DNA of 64,000 bases. Origin: Niallia sp052318935. Lineage in GTDB: Bacteria; Bacillota; Bacilli; Bacillales; Cytobacillaceae. Within the stretch, counting starts at the first letter, position 1; every line of letters starts with the position of its first letter. The position numbers and the translations under genes were made by a program. Location of the stretch: NCBI GenBank assembly GCA_052318935.1, contig JBQRKO010000010.1. One strand, 5' to 3'. Below, piece after piece: positions 17,716 through 26,865 of this stretch. Under the pieces are notes generated by a model. The model had not been told where the DNA came from. It saw only the letters and a program-made list of their open reading frames with translations, and made no database searches.

Positions 17716-18885
17716 TCAGTATTTTTTATACAGCTTATTACGTCTTCTAACACTTTTTTCTAACATTAATTGAATGAAATTATCTTTTAGCTTTCCTATT
17801 AAAAGTCGTTGATTGGCGGTATATTCATATTTCAATTCCTTTCCCCTCTGTTTTTTGGCAATTATTTCATCGGCTTCTTGTTTTACAAGTGCGGCCATGT
17901 TTGCGAGAAATATTGTCGCATAAAAATCCTGTTCAATAGATAAAACTGTATCGCCAGTGAATTTTTGGATATGAAGCTTATTTTTTAACTCATCATATTT
18001 TGTTTCAATTCCCCAACGTTTAAAATAAAGGACCTTAAAATCGTCTATTCTCAGTTCTTCTTCTATATTAGTGAGGAGAAGTTCTTCCTCACCGGATTCC
18101 AAAGTAAATCTAATGGCACGTAAACGAATGACTTTTCCTTTTTTTCCACACTGTTTAAGTTCAATGATTTGATCTGTTTCCGATTGTTTTATAGTGGCCA
18201 TATAATAACGGATAGGTGTACGAACAATGAATTTTACCTGTGCCTCCATAAGATAATGAAAAAAATCGATGGACGGATACCCTCTATCAAAAAGAAATAG
18301 ATCGTGATTCGAACGGATTGCTTTAAAACTATCTAATAATTTTACTGCGACAGCACGCTCACTATCATTACAATTTGTAATTAGGGCTTTCACAATGAAG
18401 TTATTTTCGATATCATAGATACAGGATGCCATTGCACGTGCAAGTTCTATGGACTTGCCTTTCGCAACCCCGAAGGCATCCTTTAATCTTTAGGAATTAT
18501 TGATTTCAAGTATGGAAGCATCAATAGCGAAGATTCGATATCCCATAAATGTCCTCCATTCCTTTTTCTTGTAATACCAATCCACGATGGTATCAAATAG
18601 TTTAATAAAAGCTTCCGGCTTAATTTTCTTACGCGCTTCAGAAAATCCTTGTTTACTAATACATTTCCCTTCTTTACCAATAAGCTTAAAATAGTCATCT
18701 AGCTCTATCTGAAAACTCTTTTTTACAAAATTCAGCATAAAAAGGATAGTGCTGATAAAAGCCAACTTATTTTTTCCTTGTCGTGTAAAATAGGTTGGCT
18801 TTGAACGAGATTCACACATAAAAATAAAATCAGGTAGCACGTTTTTGGTTACTTCTACTGCCTCTAAAAATTTACTTTTCCCCAT
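17716..18885 (-). pseudogene. IS4-family transposase, in-frame stop
   Basis: A DDE transposase of about 390 codons read on the minus strand from ATG 18885 (MGKSKFLEAVEVTKN). At 18490-18492 a TAA interrupts the frame after LEINNS; the same frame then continues (RLKDAFGVAKGKSIELARA) to a stop at 17716. The catalytic residues are recognisable: the DASILEIN region for the first Asp, LFDRGYPSIDF for the second, and the IS4 Y-R-E-K signature in YFKRWGIETKYDELKNKL. A single base change would restore the frame. A shorter protein could restart from a Met at 18432, but it would lack the first catalytic Asp. Confidence 0.85.
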
Positions 18886-19045
18886 AAAAAAATCACCACA
18901 CATCGTTGATATACCCAAAAAAAAGATATCCAAATCGATTATTGTGGTGCTCTTAAAAAGTCAAGTGATTTGTTGGTTTTAATACAACAATTTTATGACG
19001 GTTTAATCTAATAACATTTTATGGAATCTTAAGTTGATGACATTG

Positions 19046-19092
19046 CCTCCAGTCCGTACGGCGATGAGCAAGGCGCTTCCGCTTTTCTTATT
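19046..19092. repeat. family B-like repeat, right half
   Basis: Resumes with the target duplication CCTCCAGTCC, then GATGAGCAAGGCGCTTCCGC and TTTTCTTA, the standard end of the B family. Its mate is at 17213-17283. Confidence 0.65.
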
Positions 19093-19435
19093 TTTTATTA
19101 AGGATATTAACAGCCTGCAAAAACGCTTTCCGATATTCTTTTTGCTCCTTCATCGCAGTTTCTAAAGCAGAGAGCAATGACTTATTTAATAGTTTTGTTT
19201 CCTTGTCTTTATTATTGCCGTTGTTAATGGTATGAAGAAGGAAAGTGTAAACAAGGAAAAGGGTAGAATAATTATCCACATATGTTAAACTGACAGCGCT
19301 TCCCCCATTTCCACCTTCTGCATGGGTGTTGACAGACGGTGCACCCGACTCAAGGATTTTGTCAATTAACTCTTCTGGCACGCCTAAGCTTTTTAACTTA
19401 TCTGCAGTTAACCCGATATTTTTTTCTTCTTTCAT
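19088..19435 (-). CDS. unrecognised small protein, cotE-proximal cluster gene 3
   Basis: A 115-residue protein, not recognised. The chosen ATG has GAGAGGAGTGAACTC before it; the frame continues further upstream without a site. The N terminus is acidic (KEEKNIGLTADKLKSLGVPEEL), the middle has a glycine stretch (HAEGGNGGSAVSLTYVDN) and a hydrophobic segment STLFLVYTFLLHTI, and the C terminus is a charged helix ending NILNKK. It follows two other small minus-strand genes that point away from cotE. No function can be assigned; the stop overlaps the end of the B-type repeat. Confidence 0.6.
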   Translation of the reverse strand: MKEEKNIGLTADKLKSLGVPEELIDKILESGAPSVNTHAEGGNGGSAVSLTYVDNYSTLFLVYTFLLHTINNGNNKDKETKLLNKSLLSALETAMKEQKEYRKAFLQAVNILNKK

Positions 19436-19553
19436 GAGTTCACTCCTCTCTATGTATATATATATAGGAAAGAGGGCAATCAGACCGTCCATTATGGAAA
19501 AATCAACGGAGGAAAATTGCCCATTTCATTATTCTTATATATTGTGTGTATTA

Positions 19554-19820
19554 TTAAGCTTCGTTCACCAATTCAGGATTATTTTCATTGAATGATACAG
19601 CAGTAGCAGCTCCAGCAACATTAGCATTAACAAGGATACCACCAATAAAGAAGTTTAATAAGTTTACACCTACAGCAGCACCACCAGCAGCACCAGCAGC
19701 AGAAAATTGGTTAGCAAGGTTACCGTTCCCTTGTGTAGCGTTTGTAAATGCACGTACTTCTGTTTTTTCTATATCAGAAGATTTACTTCCTCTTGATTCA
19801 GATGTGCAACCAGATAACAT
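19554..19820 (-). CDS. unrecognised Ala/Gly-rich small protein, cluster gene 2
   Basis: 88 residues, not recognised. The N terminus is polar (CTSESRGSKSSDIEKTEVRA), the middle is Ala/Gly/Asn-rich and hydrophobic (QFSAAGAAGGAAVGVNLLNF), followed by FFIGGILVNANVAGAATAVS. This pattern resembles small self-assembling or membrane-associating proteins, such as spore-coat components or bacteriocin-like peptides, but there is no motif that proves either. AAGGGAGGTGAG precedes the ATG with good spacing, so translation is likely. It lies 39 bases after gene 1 of the cluster. Confidence 0.6.
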   Translation of the reverse strand: MLSGCTSESRGSKSSDIEKTEVRAFTNATQGNGNLANQFSAAGAAGGAAVGVNLLNFFIGGILVNANVAGAATAVSFNENNPELVNEA

Positions 19821-19859
19821 TTGACCTCACCTCCCTTCAAAATAAGAGCTTTCACGGAA

Positions 19860-20255
19860 TTAATTTTTTTTAAAATTAGAAAGATCTAAGGAGAAAAGAG
19901 GTTTTCCGTTTACATTTACTTTGATATCGCCATTATCATTTGATGCATCAATCACTGGAAGCTTTTCTCTTAGTTCATTTAATTTTTCTTGATCGAATAG
20001 GTTTTTAAAGGAATCAAGATTTAGATTATTTGGAAGCACTTTATCTTTTACAGCATTAATACCGTTGCTTGCTACTTTACTTGTTACTTTGTTTGTCACA
20101 TTTTTTCCTAATTTTTTTATAATGCCGCCCATTTCTTCCGACATCTTATTAAGCAATTCTTGTGCATGTTTTTTTGCTTCTTCACCAGAAACTTCTTTAC
20201 CATTTACATTAAATTTAAAATCTAATTGATCTTTTATATTAAAATTACCTGCCAA
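19860..20255 (-). CDS. unrecognised helical protein, cluster gene 1
   Basis: About 131 residues, not recognised. I place the start at a TTG (AGNFNIKDQLDFKFNVNGKE) six bases after AAGGGGGTG; the frame is open further upstream. The short strand motif DFKFNVNGKEVS is echoed near the C terminus by IKVNVNGKPLFSLDL, so the protein has similar beta segments at both ends around a lysine-rich helical centre. No signal peptide or membrane span. First gene of a three-gene minus-strand set divergent from cotE; a link to the spore coat is a guess from position only. Confidence 0.6.
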   Translation of the reverse strand: MAGNFNIKDQLDFKFNVNGKEVSGEEAKKHAQELLNKMSEEMGGIIKKLGKNVTNKVTSKVASNGINAVKDKVLPNNLNLDSFKNLFDQEKLNELREKLPVIDASNDNGDIKVNVNGKPLFSLDLSNFKKN

Positions 20256-20620
20256 CTCCCTCACCCCCTTACCGTATAGTACAGTATATAAAACTGAGAC
20301 CAAGCTGTATCCGCTAATTAATCAATACAAACGCATATTTTTTTCTTTCTCATATAATTTCTGATTTCTTATTAATGCTTTAAATGAGAAAAGGGATAAT
20401 GACTCTTATTTTAAGTGACATGGGACGTGTTAAGGGAAGGGAAGTAATTTCTATGACAGCAGTCTAGAAAATACATCGTATACCGGCACACTTGCCCGTG
20501 CTTTTCATACAATGAATTAGACGTAAGATTTACTTAACTGCTATCCAAAAATTATCGCACACTAGTCTCTTATCACGCATAGGATGAAATGAAATATGAA
20601 TGAGGAGGTTTCGCTCGAAA
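20256..20620. other. intergenic region between cluster and cotE
   Basis: About 365 bases separating divergent genes. I see no convincing terminator, repeat or RNA gene. It should hold promoters for both directions; a CATAGGATG near 20578 weakly resembles a sporulation sigma -10, but I do not assign it. Confidence 0.4.
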
Positions 20621-21169
20621 ATGGGAGAATATAGAGAGATTATTACAAAAGCAGTTGTGGCGAAAGGACGTAAATTTACAAAGTCCCATCATACGATTTG
20701 CCCTGATCACAGCCCTTCAAGTATATTAGGGTGCTGGATAATTAACCATACGTATGAAGCGGAAAAGGTTGGCAAAAAAGTAGAAATAAGCGGTTACTAC
20801 GATATCAATGTTTGGTATTCTTATGCTGATAATACAAGAACAGAAGTAGTAACAGAACGTGTTGAATACACGGATGTAGTAAAATTAAAATATCGTGATC
20901 CTGATAGTTTAGAAGATCATGATGTAATTGCCCGTGTTGTTCAACAGCCGAATTGCATTGAAGCAGTAATTTCTCCAAATGGCAATAAAATTATTGTTCA
21001 TGTAGAAAGAGAATTTATTGTGGAAGTAATTGGAGAAACAACGATTTGCGTAGAAGTTCACGCAGACAAAAAATTAAGTGATGACGATGATGACTGGTCC
21101 GATGATGTAGAAGACGAAGAATTTGAAGATTTGAATCCAGACTTTATTGTTGGAGGAGAAGAAGAGTAA
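20621..21169 (+). CDS. cotE: outer spore coat morphogenetic protein CotE
   Basis: About 182 residues, matching CotE, the protein that directs assembly of the outer spore coat in Bacillus. The N terminus GEYREIITKAVVAKGRKFTK and the IGCWIINHTYEA-like region are typical, and the C terminus is strongly acidic (DDDDDWSDDVEDEEFEDL), where CotE contacts other coat proteins. The start at 20621 follows AGGAGG (20602-20607), though 13 bases away; an in-frame ATG at 20600 would put the site inside the gene. Position between ymcA and mutS is conserved. In B. subtilis it is under sigma-E and sigma-K. Confidence 0.95.
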   Translation: MGEYREIITKAVVAKGRKFTKSHHTICPDHSPSSILGCWIINHTYEAEKVGKKVEISGYYDINVWYSYADNTRTEVVTERVEYTDVVKLKYRDPDSLEDHDVIARVVQQPNCIEAVISPNGNKIIVHVEREFIVEVIGETTICVEVHADKKLSDDDDDWSDDVEDEEFEDLNPDFIVGGEEE

Positions 21170-21201
21170 GAACTAGGAGCAGTTTTCCTAGTTCTTTTTT
21201 T
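21168..21201 (+). terminator. cotE terminator
   Basis: AGAACTAGGA pairs with TCCTAGTTCT across GCAGTTT and is followed by TTTTTT. Confidence 0.85.
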
Positions 21202-21246
21202 GCCGTTAATTTATATGTTAAGTACGGTTAGTATAGTGATAAAAAA

Positions 21247-21510
21247 TTAACGTTCGCAGGCAATGCCATCTTTATCGCGATCGCTTTTTTTATTTGCATT
21301 ATATAGATCTTTTGATGCATATGGTTTATATTTTGTTTTGCCGCCTTTGTTTTTGACAGAAGATGATTTGGCAACTCCACCTGCATAATCTTTGTTTAAT
21401 TCTTTACAATTACTATAAACTTTTGTTTTTGCTTCTACATTGTTTGTAGTAACAAAAGATAAAGCAAGTAAGGTCGATACGGACAAAAGTATTGAGATCA
21501 GACGTTTCAT
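21247..21510 (-). CDS. secreted Excalibur calcium-binding protein
   Basis: 87 residues. A Sec signal peptide (KRLISILLSVSTLLALSFV, cleavage likely after NNVEA) precedes a single Excalibur domain (YSNCKELNKDYAGGVAKSS to the C terminus). The EF-hand-like loop DRDKDGIACER is intact, with the two conserved cysteines (NCKEL and IACE). Such proteins are extracellular or wall-associated and probably bind calcium. Its ATG follows AAGGAAAGAAAGGGG. It points toward cotE, with which it converges across the terminator at 21168. Confidence 0.88.
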   Translation of the reverse strand: MKRLISILLSVSTLLALSFVTTNNVEAKTKVYSNCKELNKDYAGGVAKSSSVKNKGGKTKYKPYASKDLYNANKKSDRDKDGIACER

Positions 21511-21710
21511 ATTTACCCCTTTCTTTCCTTAAATTTACTCTCACAGCTGATTATTATAGTATAAACGATCTATTTATACTAGGATTTTTTTCTATTCCAT
21601 GTTATTTTTTAGAATGCTGGATGAAGCTCCCCCCTGATAGTTAACATGCTTTATGTTATAATAGAAAAATAGAATTTTGCTTAAAAGAGTGCAAGTGCAT
21701 GGAGGAATTT

Positions 21711-24317
21711 ATGTCAACGTATACGCCAATGATACAACAATACTTACGAGTAAAGGCAGATTATCAGGATGCCTTTTTATTTTTCCGTTTAGGAGACTTT
21801 TACGAAATGTTTTTTGAGGATGCGATTCAAGCTTCTCAAGAATTAGAAATAACATTAACAAGCCGGGATGGCGGAGGAACCGAAAGAATTCCGATGTGTG
21901 GAGTTCCCCATCATTCTGCGCCCAACTATATTGAACAGCTTGTCAATCGTGGATACAAGGTGGCCATTTGTGAACAAACAGAAGATCCAAAGCAGGCAAA
22001 AGGGGTCGTGAAGCGAGAAGTTGTTCAGCTTATTACACCAGGAACGATGATGGAAGGAAGAAACCTTTCTGATAAAGAAAATAATTATATTGCAACAATT
22101 ACCGAATTTGCTGAACATACATTTGGATTTGCATACAGCGATCTTTCAACAGGAGAATGTAAGGCCACTAGTTTAGCAGGATTTGATGCTTGCTTAAATG
22201 AGTTGTCTCTTTCCGGTGCAAAAGAAGTTATTGTAAGCAGTAATTTTCCAGAAGCGAAAAAAAAGCGCCTGCAAGAACGTGCGGTATTAACGATTTCCTA
22301 TGAAAATGAAACAGAAGATGTAGATGCGTATAAAATGTTGCTTGCAGAAGTGGCAGACGATCACTTAAGAAAAACAGCATCCCGTTTGTTTCATTATTTA
22401 TACCGTACGCAAAAAAGAAGCCTTGATCATCTTCAGCCGGTATCAAGTTATGTAATCGATCAATATATGAAGATTGACTATTTTTCAAAACGAAATTTAG
22501 AATTAACGGAAACAATTCGTTCAAAAGGGAAAAAAGGGTCGCTTTTGTGGCTGTTGGATGAAACAAAAACGGCAATGGGCGGAAGGTTATTAAAACAATG
22601 GATTGATCGCCCGTTATTAAATAAAGATGAAATCGTCTATCGGCAGCAGCTAGTCCAAACAATGATAAGCCATTATTTTGAACGATTGGAATTACGAGAA
22701 AAGTTAAAAGAAGTCTATGATTTGGAACGGTTGGCCGGCAGAGTCGCATTTGGAAATGTAAATGCCAGAGATTTAGTGCAACTGAAACGTTCCTTACAGC
22801 AAGTTCCGCTGATTCAACAGCTTGTTGCTGCTTTTAAGACAGAGGAAGCACAAAAGCTTGCCGAACAGCTGGATGCTTGTGAAGAAGTAACTGACTTATT
22901 AGAACGTTCTATTGTAGAAAACCCGCCATTGTCGATAAAAGAAGGCAATATTATTTTAGATAGCTATGATGAAGAACTCGACAAGTACAAAGATGCAAGC
23001 CGCAACGGAAAAACATGGATTGCCCAATTAGAAAAACAAGAGCGGGAAAAAACGGGGATTAAATCATTAAAAATCGGTTATAACCGCGTGTTTGGCTACT
23101 ATATTGAAGTAACAAGGGCAAATGTTCATTTATTAGCAGAAGGCCAGTATGAACGCAAACAAACATTGGCAAATGCAGAACGATACATCACACCGGAGTT
23201 AAAGGAAAAAGAAAGTCTTATACTAGAAGCAGAAGAAAAAATCGTCGGACTCGAATACGAACTATTTACGACGATTCGAGAAACGGTGAAAGAGTATATT
23301 CCAAGACTGCAAACGTTGGCGAAAAAAGTAAGTGAACTAGATGTATTGCAATGTTTTGCGACGGTTAGTGAAGAGCGCCGTTACGTGAAACCAGACTTTT
23401 CTACCGAGCGCGTTCTTTCCATTAACAATGGCCGTCATCCGGTTGTCGAAAAGGTAATGGATGCCCAAAACTATGTGCCAAATGATTGCGACATGCATCA
23501 AGAAAGAGAATTGCTGTTAATTACCGGGCCGAATATGTCAGGGAAAAGTACATATATGAGGCAAGTAGCGCTGACAAGCATTATGGCTCAGATTGGCTGT
23601 TTTGTACCGGCGGAAAATGCCGTGCTTCCTTTATTTGATCAAGTATTTACAAGGATTGGCGCAGCCGATGATTTGATTTCAGGCCAAAGTACGTTTATGG
23701 TAGAAATGCTCGAAGCTAAAAATGCTCTTTTGCATGCAACGAAAAACAGTTTAATTTTATTTGATGAAATTGGCCGCGGGACAAGCACTTATGATGGCAT
23801 GGCGTTGGCACAGGCGATTATCGAACATATTCATCATGTTGTTGGAGCGAAAACATTATTTTCGACCCATTACCACGAGCTGACCGTATTGGAAAATGAG
23901 CTGGCGGCATTACGCAACGTCCATGTTAGTGCGATGGAACAAAATGGCAAACTCGTGTTTCTTCATAAAATAAAAGAAGGTGCAGCAGATAAAAGCTACG
24001 GGATCCATGTGGCTCAACTAGCCGAATTGCCAGCAGCGCTGATCGATCGCGCTCAAACATTATTAGACGCTTTTGAACAAAAAGATGGTACACAGACTAT
24101 CGAAAACGCAAAACCGGAAGCAGAACCGGTAAAAACAGAAAAAATTAATGAAGCACAGCTATCCTTTTTTGAAGAAGAAAAGAAAACGGCTAAATCTGTC
24201 ACTACAAAAGAGAAGCAGTTAATTAGTAAGCTGAAATCATTGGATATTTTAGAATTGACGCCAATGCAAGCATTAAATACGCTGTATGAGCTGCATAAAA
24301 AAATCAAGAATGATTAA
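21711..24317 (+). CDS. mutS: DNA mismatch repair protein MutS
   Basis: About 868 residues, a full-length MutS. The mismatch-reading Phe-x-Glu is at residues 30-32 (GDFYEMF). The core lever and clamp domains lead to the ATPase with Walker A GPNMSGKST (about 606), Walker B LILFDEIGRGTSTYDG and the STHYHEL switch. A C-terminal tail follows. It binds base mismatches and recruits MutL. GGAGG at 21701-21705 lies five bases before the chosen ATG; an ATG twelve bases earlier overlaps that site. mutL follows after about 300 bases that include a B repeat and a terminator. Confidence 0.97.
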   Translation: MSTYTPMIQQYLRVKADYQDAFLFFRLGDFYEMFFEDAIQASQELEITLTSRDGGGTERIPMCGVPHHSAPNYIEQLVNRGYKVAICEQTEDPKQAKGVVKREVVQLITPGTMMEGRNLSDKENNYIATITEFAEHTFGFAYSDLSTGECKATSLAGFDACLNELSLSGAKEVIVSSNFPEAKKKRLQERAVLTISYENETEDVDAYKMLLAEVADDHLRKTASRLFHYLYRTQKRSLDHLQPVSSYVIDQYMKIDYFSKRNLELTETIRSKGKKGSLLWLLDETKTAMGGRLLKQWIDRPLLNKDEIVYRQQLVQTMISHYFERLELREKLKEVYDLERLAGRVAFGNVNARDLVQLKRSLQQVPLIQQLVAAFKTEEAQKLAEQLDACEEVTDLLERSIVENPPLSIKEGNIILDSYDEELDKYKDASRNGKTWIAQLEKQEREKTGIKSLKIGYNRVFGYYIEVTRANVHLLAEGQYERKQTLANAERYITPELKEKESLILEAEEKIVGLEYELFTTIRETVKEYIPRLQTLAKKVSELDVLQCFATVSEERRYVKPDFSTERVLSINNGRHPVVEKVMDAQNYVPNDCDMHQERELLLITGPNMSGKSTYMRQVALTSIMAQIGCFVPAENAVLPLFDQVFTRIGAADDLISGQSTFMVEMLEAKNALLHATKNSLILFDEIGRGTSTYDGMALAQAIIEHIHHVVGAKTLFSTHYHELTVLENELAALRNVHVSAMEQNGKLVFLHKIKEGAADKSYGIHVAQLAELPAALIDRAQTLLDAFEQKDGTQTIENAKPEAEPVKTEKINEAQLSFFEEEKKTAKSVTTKEKQLISKLKSLDILELTPMQALNTLYELHKKIKND

Positions 24318-24320
24318 TAA

Positions 24321-24437
24321 GAAAAGAGGAAGCGTCTTGAACAGCCCTGAAGAAAAATGTTCGTTTGACTCAGAAAGTGCTTTTTACTTTCAGAGGCAAA
24401 GGGTTATTTTTCACAAGGGCTAGGCGCTGGCCGGCTA
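24321..24437. repeat. dispersed repeat family B, copy B3 (inverted)
   Basis: Begins GAAAAGAGGAAGCGTCTTGA and ends AGGGCTAGGCGCTGGCC, the reverse orientation of B1, B2 and B4, with the shared interior GTGCTTTTTACTTTCAGAGG. It lies in the mutS-mutL gap, followed by a further unassigned stretch to 24536. Confidence 0.75.
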
Positions 24438-24536
24438 AATGCGCCACGTCCTGTGGCAACACCGGCACTTGTACATCCTATACTTCGAAGCTAGACACCC
24501 GTCAGACTTCAGAAAATTTATACTTTCTTATCTTAT

Positions 24537-24575
24537 AAAAATACGGGCGAAAACCAAACCCGCCCGTATTTGTTT
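24537..24575 (+). terminator. terminator between mutS and mutL
   Basis: AAAATACGGGCG pairs with CGCCCGTATTT across AAAACCAAACC and is followed by GTTTAAAA. It suggests mutL has its own promoter or relies on readthrough. Confidence 0.65.
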
Positions 24576-24616
24576 AAAATCGCACGAAAGTTTTACGAAA
24601 AAAGAAGGGGATACAG

Positions 24617-26497
24617 ATGGCAAAAATATTTCAGCTTGATGATGCATTATCGAATAAAATTGCTGCAGGGGAAGTTGTCGAACGGCCAGCCTCGGTTGTA
24701 AAAGAATTAGTGGAAAACAGCATCGATGCAGGCAGTACGACGATTGAAATATTTTTAGAAGAGGCAGGACTTGCAAGCATCCGCATTATTGACAATGGAG
24801 CGGGAATCGACGAAGAGGACGTATTGACCGCCTTTAAACGCCATGCAACAAGCAAAATTAAAGATGAAAATGATCTTTTTCGCATTCGGACCCTTGGGTT
24901 TAGGGGGGAAGCATTGCCGAGTATTGCATCGGTTTCCCGTATTTTTATGACAACATCAACTGGAGAAGCAGGAACGTTTGTTGAATTAGAAGGCGGAAAC
25001 TTGATCAAGCAGGAAAAGGCTCCGAGCAGAAAAGGAACAGAAATAACCGTTCAGGATTTATTTTTTAATACACCAGCTCGCCTAAAATATATGAAATCGA
25101 TTCATACAGAGCTTGGAAATATAACGGATATCGTCAACCGCTTAGCCTTATCCCATCCAGAGATTTCATTTCGTTTAGTGCATAATGACCGGAAAGTTCT
25201 GCATACAAATGGAAACGGGGATGTCAGACAAGTACTCGCAAGCATTTACGGACTAAATATTGCCAAAAAAATGGTTCCGATAACAGGAAGCTCTTTAGAT
25301 TTTAAACTATCTGGTTATATGGCGCTGCCGGAAATTACAAGAGCTTCAAGAAATTATATTTCGACGATGATTAATGGACGCTTTATTAAAAATTATTCAT
25401 TAGTGCGCAGCATCCAAGAAGGGTTCCATACACTACTGCCAATTGGCAGATTTCCAATTGTGCTGTTAAATGTGGAAATGGATCCAATCTTAGTGGATGT
25501 AAATGTCCATCCGTCGAAAATGGAAGTCCGTTTTAGTAAAGAACAAGAACTGAATGAATTAGTTAGTACAAGCATTAAAGCAGCTTTTAAGAAAAAAGAA
25601 TTGATTCCATCAGGATTTATGAAGGAAAAAGCAAAAGGACCAAAAGATGAACAAACTTTCCTTTCATTTGATACGGTAAAAGAAGCGGCAATTAGTTCAT
25701 CCTTTAATATGCCAGAAGAAAAATTGCCTATTGAGGAGCCAAAAAGAGAGCCTGAACCACAATTTATTCGAGAAGAAAAGCTGCCAGAACGTAGAGAAGA
25801 ATGGTTAATGGAAAAAATGGATGTTCTTTTTCAAGAAAATGAAGAAACTCCAACAAAAATGGAAGTAGAGGAAGAGTGGGAAGAAGAAGTTTTACAAGAT
25901 GTCGAAACGGAAAATCGGGTCCCACCTCTTTATCCAATTGGCCAAATGCATGGCACGTACATTTTTGCGCAAAATGAAAAAGGATTGTATATTGTTGATC
26001 AGCATGCTGCCCAAGAGCGGATTAAATATGAATTTTTTCGAGAGAAAGTAGGAGAAGTGCATAATGATCTGCAAGAATTGTTGATCCCGCTTACCCTTGA
26101 ATACTCATTAGATGAATGGATGAAAATCGAAGAACATAAACAAGAGTTGGAAAAAGTCGGCGTCTTTTTAGAACCATTTGGGATTCACAGCTATTTAATC
26201 CGTTCCCACCCACAATGGTTTCCAAAAGGAGAAGAAAAAGAAACAATCGAAGACATGATTGAACAAGTACTCTCCATGAAAAAAGTCGACATCAAAGCAC
26301 TGCGCGAAGAAGCAGCGATTATGATGAGCTGCAAAGGCTCCATCAAAGCAAACCGCCATCTTCGCAACGACGAAATCCAAAGTTTGCTCGACGAATTGCG
26401 CACAACAACAGATCCGTTTACATGCCCACACGGCAGACCGATTATTGTGCATTATTCTTCTTATGAAATGGAGAAGATGTTTAAGCGGGTGATGTAG
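24617..26497 (+). CDS. mutL: DNA mismatch repair endonuclease MutL
   Basis: 626 residues. N-terminal GHKL ATPase: VVKELVENSIDAG (residues 27-39), DNGAGI and GFRGEALPSIASV. The C-terminal domain carries the nuclease motif DQHAAQERIKYE (about residue 461), SCKGSIKANRHL and CPHGRP near the end, so this MutL is of the nicking type found in organisms without MutH. A linker rich in E/K/P lies at about 340-440. GAAGGGG precedes the ATG by eight bases. It completes the mutS-mutL repair pair. Confidence 0.97.
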   Translation: MAKIFQLDDALSNKIAAGEVVERPASVVKELVENSIDAGSTTIEIFLEEAGLASIRIIDNGAGIDEEDVLTAFKRHATSKIKDENDLFRIRTLGFRGEALPSIASVSRIFMTTSTGEAGTFVELEGGNLIKQEKAPSRKGTEITVQDLFFNTPARLKYMKSIHTELGNITDIVNRLALSHPEISFRLVHNDRKVLHTNGNGDVRQVLASIYGLNIAKKMVPITGSSLDFKLSGYMALPEITRASRNYISTMINGRFIKNYSLVRSIQEGFHTLLPIGRFPIVLLNVEMDPILVDVNVHPSKMEVRFSKEQELNELVSTSIKAAFKKKELIPSGFMKEKAKGPKDEQTFLSFDTVKEAAISSSFNMPEEKLPIEEPKREPEPQFIREEKLPERREEWLMEKMDVLFQENEETPTKMEVEEEWEEEVLQDVETENRVPPLYPIGQMHGTYIFAQNEKGLYIVDQHAAQERIKYEFFREKVGEVHNDLQELLIPLTLEYSLDEWMKIEEHKQELEKVGVFLEPFGIHSYLIRSHPQWFPKGEEKETIEDMIEQVLSMKKVDIKALREEAAIMMSCKGSIKANRHLRNDEIQSLLDELRTTTDPFTCPHGRPIIVHYSSYEMEKMFKRVM

Positions 26498-26596
26498 TGA
26501 ATAGGTAATTGCTGGCATTGCCCGAAAAATTATGTTTCACATTATCATGTTATAAGGTAGGAATTTTTTTCTTTCGCAGTTTTAGAGGGAAAATTG

Positions 26597-26713
26597 ATGG
26601 TTTTATTTATAGGTGACTGGTCTAAAGGGGATGGATCACTCACCATTATGCCTAAGGGAGGATATACAGACCCAAGAGGCGGAAAATTATATGATCCTCC
26701 TCTTGGCTGGTGA
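26597..26713 (+). CDS. possible 38-residue protein
   Basis: A short frame after mutL (VLFIGDWSKGDGSLTIMPKG, then GYTDPRGGKLYDPPLGW) with GAGGGAAAATTG before the ATG as a weak ribosome site. Rich in Gly and Pro and not recognised. An imperfect hairpin with a T run (about 26718-26750) follows. It may be a real small gene or the tail of a lost one; confidence is low. Confidence 0.35.
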   Translation: MVLFIGDWSKGDGSLTIMPKGGYTDPRGGKLYDPPLGW

Positions 26714-26865
26714 ACTTAGCAAAAGCGTCTTTCTAGTGAAGGGCGTTTTTTACATGTAACCACCACTATAATATAGGCAACAACTAATGTATATTACTTT
26801 AAAATGAAGCTGAAAACGGAATTTATTTCAGGTTATATACTATAAGGGATTAAATGTAGGGGACT

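Larger units (their letters stand above)
17284..19045 (-). mobile_element. IS4-family insertion sequence, inactive
   Basis: 1762 bp. Terminal inverted repeats: CAATGTCATCAA at the left (17284-17295) matches TTGATGACATTG at the right (19034-19045), with further matches inward. Flanking 10-bp direct repeats CCTTCAGTCC and CCTCCAGTCC differ at one position, a length typical of IS231-like IS4 elements. It encodes one transposase frame on the minus strand broken by a stop codon, and a family A repeat lies between the transposase end and the left terminus. It lies inside a B-type repeat. Confidence 0.78.

Noticed and set aside
19554..19820. Lipoprotein reading of the cluster gene 2 start (LSGC)
   Set aside because: A Cys near the N terminus resembles a lipobox, but no charged and hydrophobic signal sequence precedes it.
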